From NCBI GenBank assembly GCA_026419785.1, contig JAODTK010005509.1, forward strand, positions 62,001-126,000: a stretch of 64,000 nucleotides of DNA, read 5' to 3'. Position 1 is the first letter of the stretch; each line of letters begins with the position of its first letter. Shown here one piece after another: positions 23,931-37,954 of this stretch. Under the pieces are notes generated by a model. The model was not told where the DNA came from, did no database searches, and was given only the letters and a program-made list of their open reading frames with translations. Source of the stretch: Sclerodactyla briareus. Taxonomy: Eukaryota; Echinodermata; Holothuroidea; Dendrochirotida; Sclerodactylidae. The position numbers and the translations under genes are program-made.

Positions 23931-25655
23931 CCTTGACTCCCTCCCGGCCCTGTACATACCACAAGCGCAGTCATGCATGCATAGCATCGCCCAACGGTAC
24001 GATGTGCGTGCAACGCCAACGACTGTGGCAAGTCGCGTCAACTTGTTGTTGTTGTTATTGTTATTCTTTTGTTTGTGTTGTTGTTTCCGTCAATAATGAC
24101 CCTTGGTTCATAGGTTTATAATTACTTCAGAACGATTACGTCCATCGCCCAAAAATCCTTATTTTCGGCCAACTAACGCGCCTGCCGACATATTCCAATG
24201 ATTTCTTAGTCCCTTAAAATTAGCAATGTATTCCATGCTTCAACGCCATCATGTCGCTGTAACAAAGATAAACTGGCGTTTCAAACCATTACTCCGGTCG
24301 ATCAGGCCTCTAAACAATTATAGTGTTCCATCAAAGCTTTCCTGGTGTAGCACCTTACGGGATTGCCGGGAACTTTGCGTGCCATGCCACGGACCACGTT
24401 TGACAGCAGCACCTGCTTGACAGGTGGCCAAGCTGTAAATGACCTGCTTTCCTACATCCCACTCTTCCTCCAGGCCTGTTCCTACCCCGTTAGCTGCACC
24501 ACCTCGGGCAACAACCAGGACATTTGGAGGTTTGTATCCATGTCAATGGTAACCTTGGAGAGCTGCACGTTTGAACGCATCCAGAGTCTTGCTGCCCTTT
24601 CATTGGGGACTGCCGGTTATAAAAAAATAGATGTGAGCCTTGGTTTTACCACCAGATATTAACATCAGAGATAATCATTGCATGGTTCTCCAATTCATGA
24701 CCTATATCGTAAAGGTTGGACATCGGGTCCTGCCGTTAACTTTTGTTGGGGTGGACTCAAAGAAGCCTTCACTGTCCTTCTTTTTGGTGGCATGGCTTTG
24801 GTTAGGTAACAAAGGCGTGTGATTTCGGTCATTTGTTGGTCTTGTGCAGCCTTTTAGCAGTCGCGTTTGATGTCCTTGACTCTCTTTGAGGTCCAGGTTG
24901 CCCATTCTGTGGCGTCTTACTTTTTGTTGTCCTCAAGACGCGTGTCACCTTCCTTCAGCAGATCCGACTGCCTTTAACCGCATCCTGGCGCAACGTCGTT
25001 TCAGGATGAATATGCCGGGATTGATGGCTGTAATTCATGAGCGTTTGGCCCGGAACAAATGGCAGAGGGCCCGCTTCACTGTTGTGTCCTGAAAGCGTCC
25101 GCGATAGTTGTGATGTGAAGGGTAGTCCAACAGATTGCAAAGACACCTGTCGGTTAAAAAGAAGTTATTATTAAGTGACATTTATTTGCTAAAATGTGAA
25201 TAGCCAAAATTTCAATATTCTTAGTGTAGTATACATTGATTAGATTTGCAGCAGCGGGTGTAATATTTACAGTGTATTCTGTCTGCAGTCATGTAATGTT
25301 AGTATTTTTTCTATAAAAAATAAGGTCATATTTTAGTCTTTGACATTGTGGTTGAACTCCTCTCCTACATGAGTTGTGTGCATCTGAGTGAGGACATCCT
25401 AGTCTTCCATTAGCATATTTTATCTATTCAATGAATTCATATAAGTGTTGTAGTGTATTGTAATATAGTTTTTACTGTTCGGTTTACTTTCTGCTCTCAA
25501 CAGTTTTCTAATTCATTGATGGTATAATCACCCGTATCAATAATCTTCACTAGAGCGGTTAGATATTGCGTTTATGTTTGCATAATTTTACTGCTATTAA
25601 TTCCAATCATCCCATCTATCATTATCCATTATCAGTGATGCATACTGATTTTTGG
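23931..25655. other. intron, no gene recognised
   Basis: 24200-25150 has less extreme base composition than its neighbours and overlapping short open frames on both strands, but none resembles a family I know. A T/G-rich (TTG)n-like patch lies at about 24043-24090. Confidence 0.45.
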
Positions 25656-25659
25656 TAAT

Positions 25660-26260
25660 GAAATAATTTGTTTTGCTTTTCATCCAATTCCACATTATTT
25701 TCACTATGAAAAGCATTATCTATGGGAGAGGATTGCTGTGTGGGTTGGTAGGTGTTGAATGGTTACTTTGGTGAGAAACTGAACTAGGTTGATTAGATCT
25801 ACAAAAATACTAACAGTTTTCTCGTCCTCTCATTCTTACCCTGGGAACGCGTGCCCATCTGCTAAGGAAAATTTTCAGAATCATTCAAGGTGGATTTTGG
25901 GTCAAAGAAGTGAAGTGACTGAGCGATAAAACTTCATTTCAAATTTGCTTTTCTGGAGAAGAGTTGGGGGGGGGGGCAGGAACGAAGAAAAAGGCATGAA
26001 TGGACTTTTGTATTAAGAGTCAAAATTTATTGGGGTCAGTTATTTGGAATTTTTATGTGTTTTATTGAAATATTGATTGTTCGTTTTTGACATGACAATG
26101 TGGAAATCGGCAAATCTCCACAGATTACCCTGGATTTCTATGATAACTCATTTTATCAAGACTAGTGATTCCCCCTTGAGGTATTCCGTCCAAAAGGTCA
26201 TTGGAGGGGCTTAGTGAACTTTACTGTATTCATTCCCATAGAAGTCCCTATAAAAGAAAG
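25660..26260. repeat. dispersed family G, copy 1
   Basis: Shares 'GAGGATTGCTGTGTGGGTTG' with 35668 onward. Also shares 'GGTGGATTTTGGGTCAAAGA', 'GAGTCAAA', 'TTGG.GTCAGTTATTT' and 'AATATTG' with 27640-27870. Direct orientation. Contains a G-run near 25968. Confidence 0.6.
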
Positions 26261-26514
26261 CACACATGTATCATTCTTCAACCAATTCCTTTCCTTCAAC
26301 TTTTGTGTCTTGATAAGCAGTAAAAATCAGACAGTTATGTCAAAACGTTGGTTGTCCTTGGGTGATCAACAACAAGTCTGAGCCCAAAAATACATTGAAT
26401 TGATTTTTTGCAACGACGCCCGCTGTTCGTTAGCACAATGCCCTCAGATATTTTGCTATCATTGTTATAATGCTTCCTGGATTGATACTCCATTAAATGA
26501 GGTCGCTCAAATGT

Positions 26515-27200
26515 TTACATTTGTGCAGTGCTTCTGTCTCTCCTGAATGAAAATTCAGGAAGAGACATAGTGGTCACTATGGGTGTGTTGTGTGGGTGTG
26601 TGTGTGCGTGTGTGTGTGTGTGTGTCACATTTCTCGTTCGCAGGATCCCACAAAAACCGTGACCGCGGACTATGACCAATTTTGTGGGTCGCACCGGGGT
26701 TGGGTGTACATGATTGATAAACTTGGGCAGCAAAGTCCCTAATTAAGTGGGTAAGTAGATCATTTATGTAAATATTGTTTAAAGCTCGTTCGCAGATTAT
26801 GCAAGAAACGTATGTGCTACAGGGGATGTAGGTTTAGCCTGGAGGCCTGGATTATAGGTTAGATGGAACTGATTAGATTTTCAGCCTAAAATATACTAAT
26901 AAGTGGTCTAATGCATAATATGCAGTTCTCATGAAACTTGGTGGATGTGTCTCCCATGGTCCCGAGTAATTTAATAGTGAAGTTGGGGTCACCTGGAGGG
27001 TCATTTGATGGTGTTCCAATTTGCATAATTTATGCAATTTTGAAAGTTCGTTGGACTTCCACAGAACTGGTGATGTGATCCACCTTTTGATCATAATATT
27101 TGAAGGTACAGCTGGGGTCAGTAGAGGTCCATTGAATATGTGCCTAGTTGAATCATATATTCCAATTCCAACTTGGTAAGAATTTGCCAAATCAGTAGGT
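26515..27200. repeat. dispersed family F, copy 1 (hairpin plus TG-repeat head)
   Basis: Opens with CCTGAATGAAAATTCAGG (a small hairpin), then 'AGAGACATAGTGGTCACTAT', a (TG)n run at about 26590-26625, and later 'CTGATTAGATTTTCAGCCTA' and TTTGCATAATTTATGCAA. The same order recurs at 51060-51440. Includes AGGTCA-like words near 26990 and 27120. Confidence 0.7.
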
Positions 27201-27349
27201 ATGGTCCGTTAATATTTTCTGGATATGAGGGTGGAGTTCAGGATTTGATTGAATTCCATCATATATAGCTTCTGTGAGAATAAAGCAATGAGGAACGAGA
27301 AAACCATAGCTTCTGTGACACTTGTGCTTTATAGGCTGCCACAAGCAAA

Positions 27350-27900
27350 ACCTCTCTTACCCAAACAGTTTGATTAGGTTGATAGACCTTCAAAAATACT
27401 ACACACAGTGTCTTTCCTTCTCTTGCGGGGACTGGGGACAAATGTGGAGGTTTCATAAAGATAGTAATTTGGGACACTTGACTGCTGCATGGGGATAGTT
27501 TGTTGGTGTGTGGAGGAGGCGGGGGGGGGGAGGATGTTTGCTGCCTGGCAGGGGGGATGGCATGGTTCCGAGCTGCTTGGGAAAGAAAAGGCAATGAATA
27601 ATGAAGGGAATGATTTTAAAAGGCCAAAGAGGAAGCGTGGGCTGCTAAGGGGATGTAGAACATTTTCAAGTTGGATTTTGGGCAGAGGAGTGAGTTGAAT
27701 GAGTGATAAAACTATTCGAATTGGGTATTTATGGACGAGAAGAGAAGAGTGGGTGGGGCATGAAGAGGAAAAATGCAATTAAGGGACGTTTGTAATAAGA
27801 GTCAAACAATATTGGTCAGTTATTTTGAATTTCATTGTGTTATAGCGAAAATATTGTTGTAAGATACAGGCCTCCAGTTATAATGGATAATTGGGGTGTG
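27350..27900. repeat. dispersed family G, copy 2
   Basis: Matches 25780-26100 in the same order with indels ('TTGGATTTTGGGCAGAGGAG', 'GTGATAAAACT', 'TAAGAGTCAAA'). The long - strand open frame (27374-27778) is Pro/Ser-rich and comes from low-complexity sequence in this repeat. Confidence 0.6.
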
Positions 27901-28949
27901 TTCGCAGAAATTGATCAAGGTCTTTACGATCTATCGATTGAAGGAAACTTGCTTCTGTATTGAAACTGTTAAATCAGCTGAGGTCATTTATAGAGAGAGA
28001 TGAAAGGAGTATTTTTAGCTCAAACCGCTGCTGTTTCAATGAGCTATTAGGTGGTAAATTTGTATGCCACCACTCTATCTATAATGTCTATCCAAGTCTG
28101 CCAACATATTTGCCTTCGTCGCCTTTGAATACCCATTCTTGTTAACAAAACTTGGTGAAAATGTTCATTGAAGCCCAGGTTCAGACATTTTCATTGGAGG
28201 CAAGACTATGTGTGGGAAATGCAACAATGCGTTTCTCTACAAAAAGCATAATAATTCCTTAGAATTGTGCTGTAATGTTCCTTGGGTAGTCGGTCCCCAT
28301 AGCCTCATAGATTTCGGTACCATGTTCATCCAACCCCTTTGAAGAGAAAACGTAAAATAAGGTTTAAAACATTAATTATATAGGCTCTTATAGCTTCACT
28401 TGGAATGAGAAATGTTGACACAAAGTTGCAATGTGATGCTTGTTGATTGTGTTTGATTACTGGAAGGTTAAATGACATTAGGTAATGGGATGGTTGAGCC
28501 TTTGTGTATAAAATGCTACTCCTTTAGCAGTGCTCCTATAGGCTTCACATTTGGTGTTTGCAGCACCTTGAGAACATCGATCGAATTTAGGATAACAAAT
28601 AGCAGCACCCACAACTTTTTCTGCTGAGGGAAGGTTGTAAGATATTTGGGTTAATGATAGGGGTCTACCTTTACTGAGCATGCTAACAAGATCATTGAGA
28701 GGCAAGTCCAGACTTGCATCTTACATCGTCAAGCCATTGGTCTCAGGCCAGTGTGAGAAATGACTTTGCACAAGGTCATACAATGTGCTTGTTATGTCTT
28801 CATCTTGGTATACTGGTGTAACACACATCTACATAATACATGTATATATTTGCTATTCTATGCAGTCACCTTGCGTTAACCCGTACATCACTTCATTGTA
28901 GGTCGCCCAGGTTCAGTACCCACTGCTGATTAGAGGATGGGATGCCATT
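27901..28949. other. intron, no recognised element
   Basis: A short block near 28230-28320 ('AATGTTCCTTGGGTAGTCGG', 'CATAGCCTCATA') resembles 62310-62400 and 43555-43640 and belongs to a dispersed family. Nothing else recognised. Confidence 0.45.
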
Positions 28950-29345
28950 CTTCTGCCCAAAGCCACCCTTCTCCTGCACCTACCCCTCTCGGCTTCCAGC
29001 CCTCCCCCTCAGCCTTCCAGGCTTCCAGCCTCCCCCCAGCCTTCAGCCCTCCCACTTTTTCCAGCCCTTCCCTTCACCCTCCAGTACATCACCTGCCCTT
29101 CCAGCCCTCCCCCTCAGCCTTCCAGGCCTACCCCTCAGGCCTCAAGCCCTTTCCTCTCAGTCTTTCAGACCTCCCCTATCCTGATAGCCATCCCCCCCAG
29201 ATTCCAGCCCCCCCCCCCTCGCCTCTTCCGCCCTCCCCTTCAACTTTCCAGCCCTCGCCTGTTCTCGTCTTGTCCTACCCCTCAGCCTTCCAGCCCTCCC
29301 TCTCACCCCTCCCTCTCACCCCTCCCGCCCTCCCCTGCTCTCTTT
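28950..29345. repeat. pyrimidine-rich minisatellite
   Basis: Irregular tandem copies of CCTTCCAGCCCTCCCCCTCA and variants, about 20-30 bp each, C and T on the + strand. Gives Pro/Ser-rich open frames in two phases, which I attribute to the repeat. Confidence 0.9.
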
Positions 29346-32300
29346 CGCCCTACTACATAATAGATAGATAGGTACCATGCCTCTCTTACTTGATAAGTTT
29401 CCGTCCATCAATTCCTATTTAAAAGAGGCCCTGCCGTAGTAACTCTAAACATTTCACCCATGGCTGCTAATACCCAGGGTAGCTGAGATAATAGTATCTA
29501 TCAGTTGATGGATAGTAAAAATAACAGAGTACCTACTTTTGAGCAGTTTGTGGGCAAATATTTACCGAAGATCAGAAGAATGTTACTAATTGTTTCTAAA
29601 CTTGGGCTGGACGGACCCAAATTGCAATGATGAACTGGGGGGTGGAGTCTGCGTGATGCTAATTATCTAACTTGTTAAACTGGCATCTAAGAGAGTTAGA
29701 AAATATGAAACTACTATATGTACTGTTAGTCTTCTAACACAGACAATAACAGGTTGTCATTACTAATATGAGATTATTACCACCGCTCTCGCCATCCTTA
29801 AGGCTGGAGAAGTTGATTCCATAGATCACTCCCTTTTCTCTGAGGAGGGACTGAAGGAAAGGACTCATGCTATTTAGACTAAAAAAATTTAGACGTATGT
29901 GACATGAGTTTCTTCTGGTAAATGACTTTATCCAATGCTCTTGTATCGCATGAAAAGGTTCAGAGAGAGAAGAGGGAATTAAGCAATCACTTTTGTATGT
30001 TTGTATGCTTCCCATTAGCAACAGGATATCTCTAAAACACTGATATAGATGAAAATTTGAACGTAGCATCAGACTGGCAGAACCATTTGGGTGAGTCCTC
30101 AGCAAGATTCAGACAAACCATGTAAGCTATAGTGTATTTACTTAGCTTGGGTTTTTTTAAAAAAAAGTGGGTGAAGTGCTGGGGACTGATGGTTTCAAGT
30201 GAAGAGTGTGCAATCAATCGTCCAATTCACATCCTTCCACACATTTAAATTTTTCCTGAACCCTCTGTCTTAGAATTTCTAGGGACATGAACACTCCGTG
30301 AATGCAGCCCACCTCTGATCAAAGAGGCTTTAAACTGTGGTCATGGAGGTCAATATGGGTATTTTATGCAAAGTATGATTTTTTACCCCAAAAATTGGTG
30401 TATTATATGGCTACCGATCAGGAGGTAACCGAAGGCACACGGGTCATCTCATACATCTAATTTAAATTATAATTAGGTCACTCAATTGGGTGTCACTCAA
30501 TTTAAAATTTAGCGGACTCCATGGTCAAACTTCAGTATCAATTATAGAGGTGGAACGGGGTGGCTGAAATGCTTGCGGATTCTTATGTTGTTATCTATGT
30601 TGTAGGATCGAAACAAACCTGGTACGAGAACAGCAATTCTTCAGTTGCACAGGCAAAACTAGCAGTTCAAGGACCCCCCATCGTTTGTCCTGGACGTACA
30701 CCTAGTTTTGGTATCGAATGCATCCTTTGCCCTAATGCACAAATTGTTATGTTAAAACTTGTTTGAGGTGGTATCAGACATCTGACTCTAGTCTTCCAAG
30801 CAGTTTCAGTGGGAAGTGTACAATATTCACACATTGTCTATGCCTTCGCCAACGTCATTACCACAATACATCAAACCTGAAATCCCCTCCATCCTCTCAA
30901 ACAAACACACAACTCAAATTATCTGTGCTAATGTACCATTCGCCCATTTTATCAATAACAGTAGTAATAATAGGGGCACACTGCACTTTCCTGCATTCAT
31001 ACCCTCTGACAACCTGCTCATCACCTGAGGTACTGTGAATCAACAGGAGACGGTAATGTGTGTGGGCCTACCCAGCTACCGGACTGGTCTGGGTGTATGG
31101 GGGTGTACCCTTAACTACCAAAATATGTTGCAGATCATTGCATATCTTGAATATGACCTCCCTACCCTCTCTACTTGCCAGCTGATGTTACAAGGGTATT
31201 GTTTTAAAGAATTGCAAAAAGAGTAGCTTCACAAATATATTCTTTTCAGTCATTTGTGACGTTCTCGAGTTATCCTGAGGGTCTTTGTACTCCTTATCTT
31301 ACTAATCAGAATAACTAAAACACAGCTTCACTGCGGATACTTTCTTTTTATAAAATTTATGGGGAATTGTAAAAAGTTCATAGTGACTTCGTATTTCATC
31401 CTTCCTTACCTACCCAAGTGTAGGATTAGCCAGGATTTCAATTCAGCTAGGGTTCTTTGATGAGCCTCACTGGCTTCCTGAACCCATAGAATTCAAATCG
31501 AATCAAATCTCATTTGCCCTGAGTGAACCCTGGTTACTGTACTATTTATTATACAATGTCTGATGTAGCAGGCCATCGGTGGCCAGCCTGTGGAATTATT
31601 GGTCAGTGAAGTATTGATAGCTGAATTCAATCTTATGCAAACTTTCATGGAAATTGACAAATTGAGGAACGTAAGAAATATTGACATCCGTGAGCACTTT
31701 TTGCGAGCACACAACTGTGTAAGTAAACACAGATCTGGGTGAATCGATCATGGAGGGGTCCCCCAGTGTCTTGTAGAAGTGGGTAAAATCCTAAAGATTT
31801 GATATCCCACTTCAGAGATTGTAAGTGTATGTCCGTCTGTGTAAGACTTTTGTACATTTTTAAAAAGTGTTTAAATAATTACATGCACTCTCTTCTAATA
31901 ATTCCAAGAAATAAGCATCAATGATATTGCAAATGAATGATGCCAGTGTCGTACCCTCATCAACACGAATATAGTTCATCAAAATTAAACACTCAACAGT
32001 CATTTCTATTGGGAGAAAATGGGGATCATTCCGCAAAATTTTTCGAAAACCCGGCCGGCTTGTAACAAATGCATTTATTTCCCCACAGGGACCCTGTTCC
32101 CAAAATATAATTTTTGACCTAATGCTCTCTTTCACAGATTTTTTTCTCATTATATTTTTTCTATCCAGTCAATACGTAAGATTACTACAGCTTTCGTCGT
32201 GGAATAATGAGGACGAAATTGAGGCTGATACGAAATTGGGTCTCAATGTGAGTCTGTGTGGATTGATTAATCCATTTTGGTGATGTGGCGATGTTCCTGA

Positions 32301-33687
32301 GCGCCTAGTGTCGATACTCCGGAGAACCATCAAACATTCTCTACCTCTCTACCCATTATACCTGATAAGCGAAACCCTACCCAATTTGATCACCTGTAAT
32401 GATTTCTTTAAGATAATGACCTATTTACACTGAATCTTCGGAAATTGTAATTGGTCATAATTCCTGTTGAAGGGAAAAGTTTTGGTAAATATTTAGCAAT
32501 TTTTCAATTGAGAGGCTAAGATCGGACTGGCCACCTAATTAGTACAATTTTCTTAGGTGCTTATTTACTAGGTAAACATTGGTTCTCTCGACTATCCCTT
32601 GAAGTGAACAATCACTACAATCACCGACAGATCGGGTGTTGTGTATTGTATAAGTACAATGTTGCCAATGAAGATACTGAAAAATTTAGCCAATTTCAGC
32701 CTGTTATCAATAATCTGATCAGGCACTACCAAGTCCAGAATTGAACCATTGAGAATTTCACAGAATAGAGCTATCCAGAATATACTTGGGATACATTGCG
32801 GATCATTTGAACCCACTCTTCAAACTGGAGGACATGATCAGAGGTTTGTACATTAAATTTCAAATTGTATTAATGGGCTATTTTACCAATGTACCCACTA
32901 TCTCATAACTACTACTCCATCCGACAAGAAATGATATCTGTCATACCATTCCATGTCAGACTTCTCATGATCAACTCTGACGAGCCCTAAATACAGATCT
33001 ACTCCAATCAGGAATAAGTTGTCATTTTGTGTGAAGCCTTGTACAAGTGTTCCCAAATTTCAATGAAATATTTCCAAGCATCTGAAGCATTGTTATCAGT
33101 GTTATTGTTATATGTTGCTGGCATGCGAGGTTTCCATTAGGAGGGGGATAGGGGTTGTAATTATTTTTAGTTACAACCAACGATAAGAGCCTTCACTGGA
33201 CTGGCGCTGCTATGGTAAAATATATAGATGAACAATGCATCATGTTTCTGTAATGTTACTATGTCAGTGTGTTGGGCAGGTACAAACTCTGCATCAGTTC
33301 GCCCTTCCTATAGCCTAGAGGAAAAAATGTCTCCCAACCCAAGCTGGAAGGTGATTGTACTCCTTGCATTAATAATCAATGCACACAACTGGGCACTTGT
33401 CATACCTCGGTTGCTCTACTTGGAATTTGTTTCCGCAGCTTTCCTGTAATTCAAAGTTGAACTGTATGTTGCGATACATATTTACACCTACAAATGCAAT
33501 TGCTTGTTCTTCAGTGTAGCTCACAAATCTTTTCTCTTCAAATAGTTACAAGCATCAGGCTGCTATTGCCTCCTCATGATCCCCAGCTAACCCATTGACC
33601 TACCCCAACCATTCAGCCACAATCATCCTCTCCATCCTCAAACAAGAAACAGGCACGTATACTTTCCTGGCACTCAGACAAATACTC
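29346..33687. other. intron, no gene recognised
   Basis: Over 4 kb of AT-rich sequence with scattered short open frames on both strands (longest 123 codons at 29734-30105, -). None shows a recognisable motif. Confidence 0.5.
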
Positions 33688-34022
33688 AATGGAGTAAATC
33701 ATAAAAAATCGTGTAGGGTAGTCTAGGGCATTATGCTTGTTCCACAATGTAGGAATGGCCTCCCAACTGAGTTGGTCAATATGCAGTGTAGCCTGCTAAA
33801 GCGGACGACATAATGAGCCGCTCCACATATAGTGGGCTAATCGCTCTTTAGTATATACTACGGTCCGAATATCCCATCATATCGTCCTGGCAGGACTTCG
33901 TTGACAACTCCCAAAAAATTGGGATTTTTGCGCATGTCGATCCAGGTTATGTAGGTGTCAGTCACAGTAGCACACGGAGGTTGATATGGATGGGAGCAAC
34001 CCTGAATAGATTCCAAGATATC
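33688..34022 (+). repeat. 330-bp direct repeat, copy 1
   Basis: Shares with copy 2, in the same order: 'GCATTATGCTTGTTCCACAA', 'TCCCAACTGAGTTGG', 'GCCTGCTAA', 'CGACATAATGA', 'CGCTCTTTA', 'GTAGGTG' and 'CAGTAGCACAC', ending 'GGGAGCA.CCCTGA'. Could be a SINE/MITE pair, solo LTRs or a local duplication; no ORF links them. Confidence 0.8.
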
Positions 34023-34511
34023 TGTTAAATCAGTGGTCCCAAGCTAGCGTCTGTTTGCTCATTCCCCCCCCTGCTTATGGCTATTGTTGAACCACCTTTC
34101 CACATTTCCAGAATATGCAATTGTATGGTTCACGTACTTACCAATACATTGTTGAACAGCATTGTTTGTATCAAGTCGTGACACCTTCCCAACAATGGAA
34201 CAACGGAACAATTGTACGCTGTGACATGTAACTACTACTCTGACCAAGTAGTAATTCCATGCTGTGACAATATCAAATTCTACGTGCATTTTAACCTACC
34301 CTCTCAAAACTTGGCACTATTTCAGCCAAACATGTTCCCCCACTCCTCAATTGATCTTGCAATTCAAAACCGACAATTGGTCATCAATGATTGCTTCTTT
34401 GAAATGGGGAATAGAATGTGTTGTGCAGCAATTCAAATGCCCGTTTCCAGCAAATCTATTTGGCCAACTGAGTTTCCACAATGGGGTTTCTCATTTGTGC
34501 TAATACTCCAA

Positions 34512-34830
34512 TGGCGTAAAATCATAATCGTGTAGGTGTAGTACAGCATTATGCTTGTTCCACAATGAGCTGAATGGCATCCCAACTGAGTTGGGCATAT
34601 GAAACATTTGCCTGCTAAGCGACGACATAATGAAGCCACTCCTAAACTAGAGGGGGCTATCGCTCTTTATATTACCCCGGTTCGAATATCACCAACATAG
34701 TCGTCTGCAGACTTTTCCGTTTGAACCAATCCCCAAATTGGATTTTGCTCATTACGATCCGGTGATGTAGGTGCAGTCTCAGTAGCACACCTGGCGTTGA
34801 ATAATGGGAGCACCCTTGACTATCTTCCGA
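34512..34830 (+). repeat. 330-bp direct repeat, copy 2
   Basis: Second copy of the repeat at 33688, about 820 bp downstream and diverged by many small indels. It ends 'GGGAGCACCCTTGACTATCT'. Confidence 0.8.
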
Positions 34831-37352
34831 AAACTCTCCCCATAATTTGATAATGAATATTTACAGAACAACTTTCTTTCACACCTTGAAAATGAGGATT
34901 TATTGAAGAATGAGGCATTTGAAGCCAAAAATTGACCGAAGCCCCTGTTTCGGCTATTCGCGTGCGTATTGCGGTTTGTTTGGTATCGTCCGCGGAGGTT
35001 CCCGAACAAGAATCCTTAGATGAAGGAATAATGATAACTTCCATCTAATGTATGCCAAAACTAAGTTGGAGGTTGTCTACACAATTCCAGTTCGTCAATA
35101 GAGAATTTTTTCCGCAGGCATGAGCATTTCCCGTGAATTAGTAATATAGAGAGAATCCCCTATTGTGCAAATCAACGTTGAACTTTGCAGCCAATGCACC
35201 TCCCACTAGTGCCCCGCCCATTATGAGTTCGACCGCGAGCAAACGAAGTCGCATAGGCGTTTTGTTTTAATTAAGCAAATCACCGATGGTTTGCAGGGCC
35301 AACCCTGCACATTATGATTGCATGGGCTGGATACAAGTGACACAGTCAAAAAACGCCTGTTTTCATCAACGGCTAAATGACAGTGCTTGTCCCCGTATGA
35401 TATGTACAGTGTAATTAACAGGACCACGGTCAGGACGATTTATACAGGGGCTAAGTTTGATAGCTGGATCAAATTTCTTAGGACTTGCGTTTACGGAGTC
35501 ATTTTTAGTCTGGTAATGTGAAGAAGAATAGTTTATTGTGCAAGACGATGCATCCCTCATGCAATAATAAATGATGTCCTACTACTTGCACAAACCTGGC
35601 TACCATTCTTGTTTTTCCATTGAAACTCAAACATTAATTTCCTCCAAAAAAGCATTAGTCCTATGGGCAGAGGATTGCTGTATGGGTTGGTAGTGTTGAA
35701 TGTTACTTTGATGAGAGAGATACAACTGACTCCAGCTGACTCTGTTGACTTCTCCACAAAATAAACAATCACATACATAACATAATTTTCCTGTGGGTGC
35801 CCATGGTGACGTCATGTGTTTATTGCGCAATTGGGATTCCCCCAATTTCTCCGCATAATGGTCCAAACTTTGAAGGCCAATAACTCACCATAAAAAGGGA
35901 AAACAATCGTATTGAAGGGTTTGGACGCTCTAGATAACAAGTTTTCCATTACCACAATATAACCCTGTTGTATCCAAGCCTGCAGTGTCCTTCAAGGAGA
36001 TCGTAACGCTCCCTCCCCCTTCCTATATCTCCTCTTCCCCTTTCATTGTATAGGCCTATATGTATTTTTTTCAAGCCACATGTTGCATAAACAAACATAC
36101 TGGAAAATATTGCCTGTCTCCGGATCTAATCGACACAGAGGGTGCCTTCTCATTCTTTCCATGTCCGTTTTTCCTGTGATGTTCCCCTACACCCCCCCTC
36201 TCTCTCTCTCTGAAGAATACTCCTGTGGATTAGGTATCAGGCATAATAGTCTTGTGTTGCCTAATATTGTTGATGGGATTTATACGAGTCATTCTGTTTG
36301 TGAGGTCTATTTTGTTAAAGTTCTCTCAGGTCTTTGGTGGGCCCCATCCATTCGCTACCCAAACTGTTTTAGACTGAAGGATCATGGCTTGTTTCGTCTG
36401 CAGTTTTCATATCCTTCTGTTCAGTATGCTCTATTTGTCCAGGGAATAAAGTCCCTCGTTGTATGAACACCATAGATGCCTACATAATTAGTTTGGTCAC
36501 ATCGTTGGGGGAAATCAATGTTTCCAACGGGCACATTTTTTTTACAGTGTATTCATGTACATTCTTAGCAAACATAAAGTTCTGTGGTCGAACTTTGATG
36601 ATTCCGTACTCTATCAGAGGGTCCCAAAATCGCCCTTGCCGAGAAATGTTCAATTGGATTCAACCTAGTGACTGCATGTTACCCCTTGGTAGTTGATGGG
36701 TTGAGAGGCCTCCTTCAATCCGCTGCACTATTGTAAAAGTTGTAGTCATGTACACATTCCACTTAAACTTGATCTTTTTCAAAATTGTCTACGAATGTAT
36801 ATATTTCCTGACTCCCTGCTGGGTTTTTTTTTTCAACTTGCTTCAACCAACATTAAATGGTTGCAATGCACCACCATTGACCATCCTGTCCACTTATCAA
36901 CTTCTTGTTTCAAATTGTAATTTCCTTAGAGAGGTTGATTCAACCACTGATGGAGACCCTGCTTCGAATAGATTAAAATTGTGTAGTTAAATGGTTGACT
37001 GGAAACCGTGTGTTACCACCGACCTCAAGATTGCCATTTAGGTCAGCTTCACTAATTCAAATTCGAACATGGTCTGAAATCATCTCCTGAGAAAAGTTTC
37101 TTTTGCGATTTGGTGTCAGTATTGTAGCATCTGAACCTCCACATCTTTTTCAGAAATGATGGAGCATTTTCACCTAGTCTCCGGTTTTCATTTCCAGGTG
37201 CAGCCGTCAATGCATAAAGTACAATACAGCATACCCTAACTATATATCACAAAGTGAAGTAATCAACATTTCACCCGGGTATCATCGTCTGGGGGGAGGT
37301 AGGGGTGCTCCCTCCACTTCGGAGAAATTCTACTATTTAGGTGGCTTCAGAT
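34831..37352. other. intron; family G fragment and unassigned ORFs
   Basis: 35640-35740 repeats part of family G ('GAGGATTGCTGTATGGGTTG'). Two adjoining + frames, 36080-36466 and 36463-36696, have no recognisable domain, no splice context and no family match I know. I do not call a gene here. Confidence 0.45.
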
Positions 37353-37383
37353 GGGGGGGGGGGTGGGGGGGGGGGGGGGGGGG
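37353..37383. repeat. poly-G tract, 31 bases with one T
   Basis: Homopolymer seen directly; capable of forming a G-quadruplex. Confidence 0.95.
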
Positions 37384-37954
37384 CGATTTGGTGGCCATTT
37401 AGCACACCTAATACAACGCACCCCTAAATTACCCATTAATGATGACGGTGTTATCAATACCTCTATTGATAAACGTAAAAAGGATTTTCGACTCTTTTAG
37501 TTAGAGCGACTGCTCTCCCTCTTGTTACTTGTTCTCACTCCCTCATGCTACTTCCTAATATCCCCCTCTCACGACTAGCCAAGTTATACCCCCCCCCCTT
37601 CCTTTGTGCATGCTACTGATGTGTGTCAGCACTCAGACAACTATATGGCATTAAGGTTCTTCAATAATTTCCTGTCCATATACTTGACTTTATTATGATT
37701 GCTAACCATGGCGCTCACTCGTAAAGTCGCTATGGCCAATCAGTGCTCAGTCTCATGGATGAAAGTACATATGCTGTTGCTGGACACAGAAATTTAATAA
37801 GGTTGCAGCAGTTTTGAACAATACATAGTCCCCATGAAGTGGAAAAGATGGGGCCTATTAAGAAACTGTTCCATGAATAGTCTTTTACAAGCAAGTCATG
37901 CATAATTCTATAAAACTGTATGGGAATTTACAATTATCTCACACACCTACAATC

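Noticed and set aside
27374-27778. 134-codon - frame
   Set aside because: Low-complexity Pro/Ser-rich translation of a dispersed repeat.
28937-29371. Proline/serine-rich protein
   Set aside because: Direct translation of a pyrimidine-rich minisatellite in two phases at once.
36080-36696. Two adjoining + frames (128 and 77 codons) as a nested gene
   Set aside because: No recognisable motif and no sign of codon conservation. The frames overlap by only 4 bases and the window has many indels, so they could be chance.
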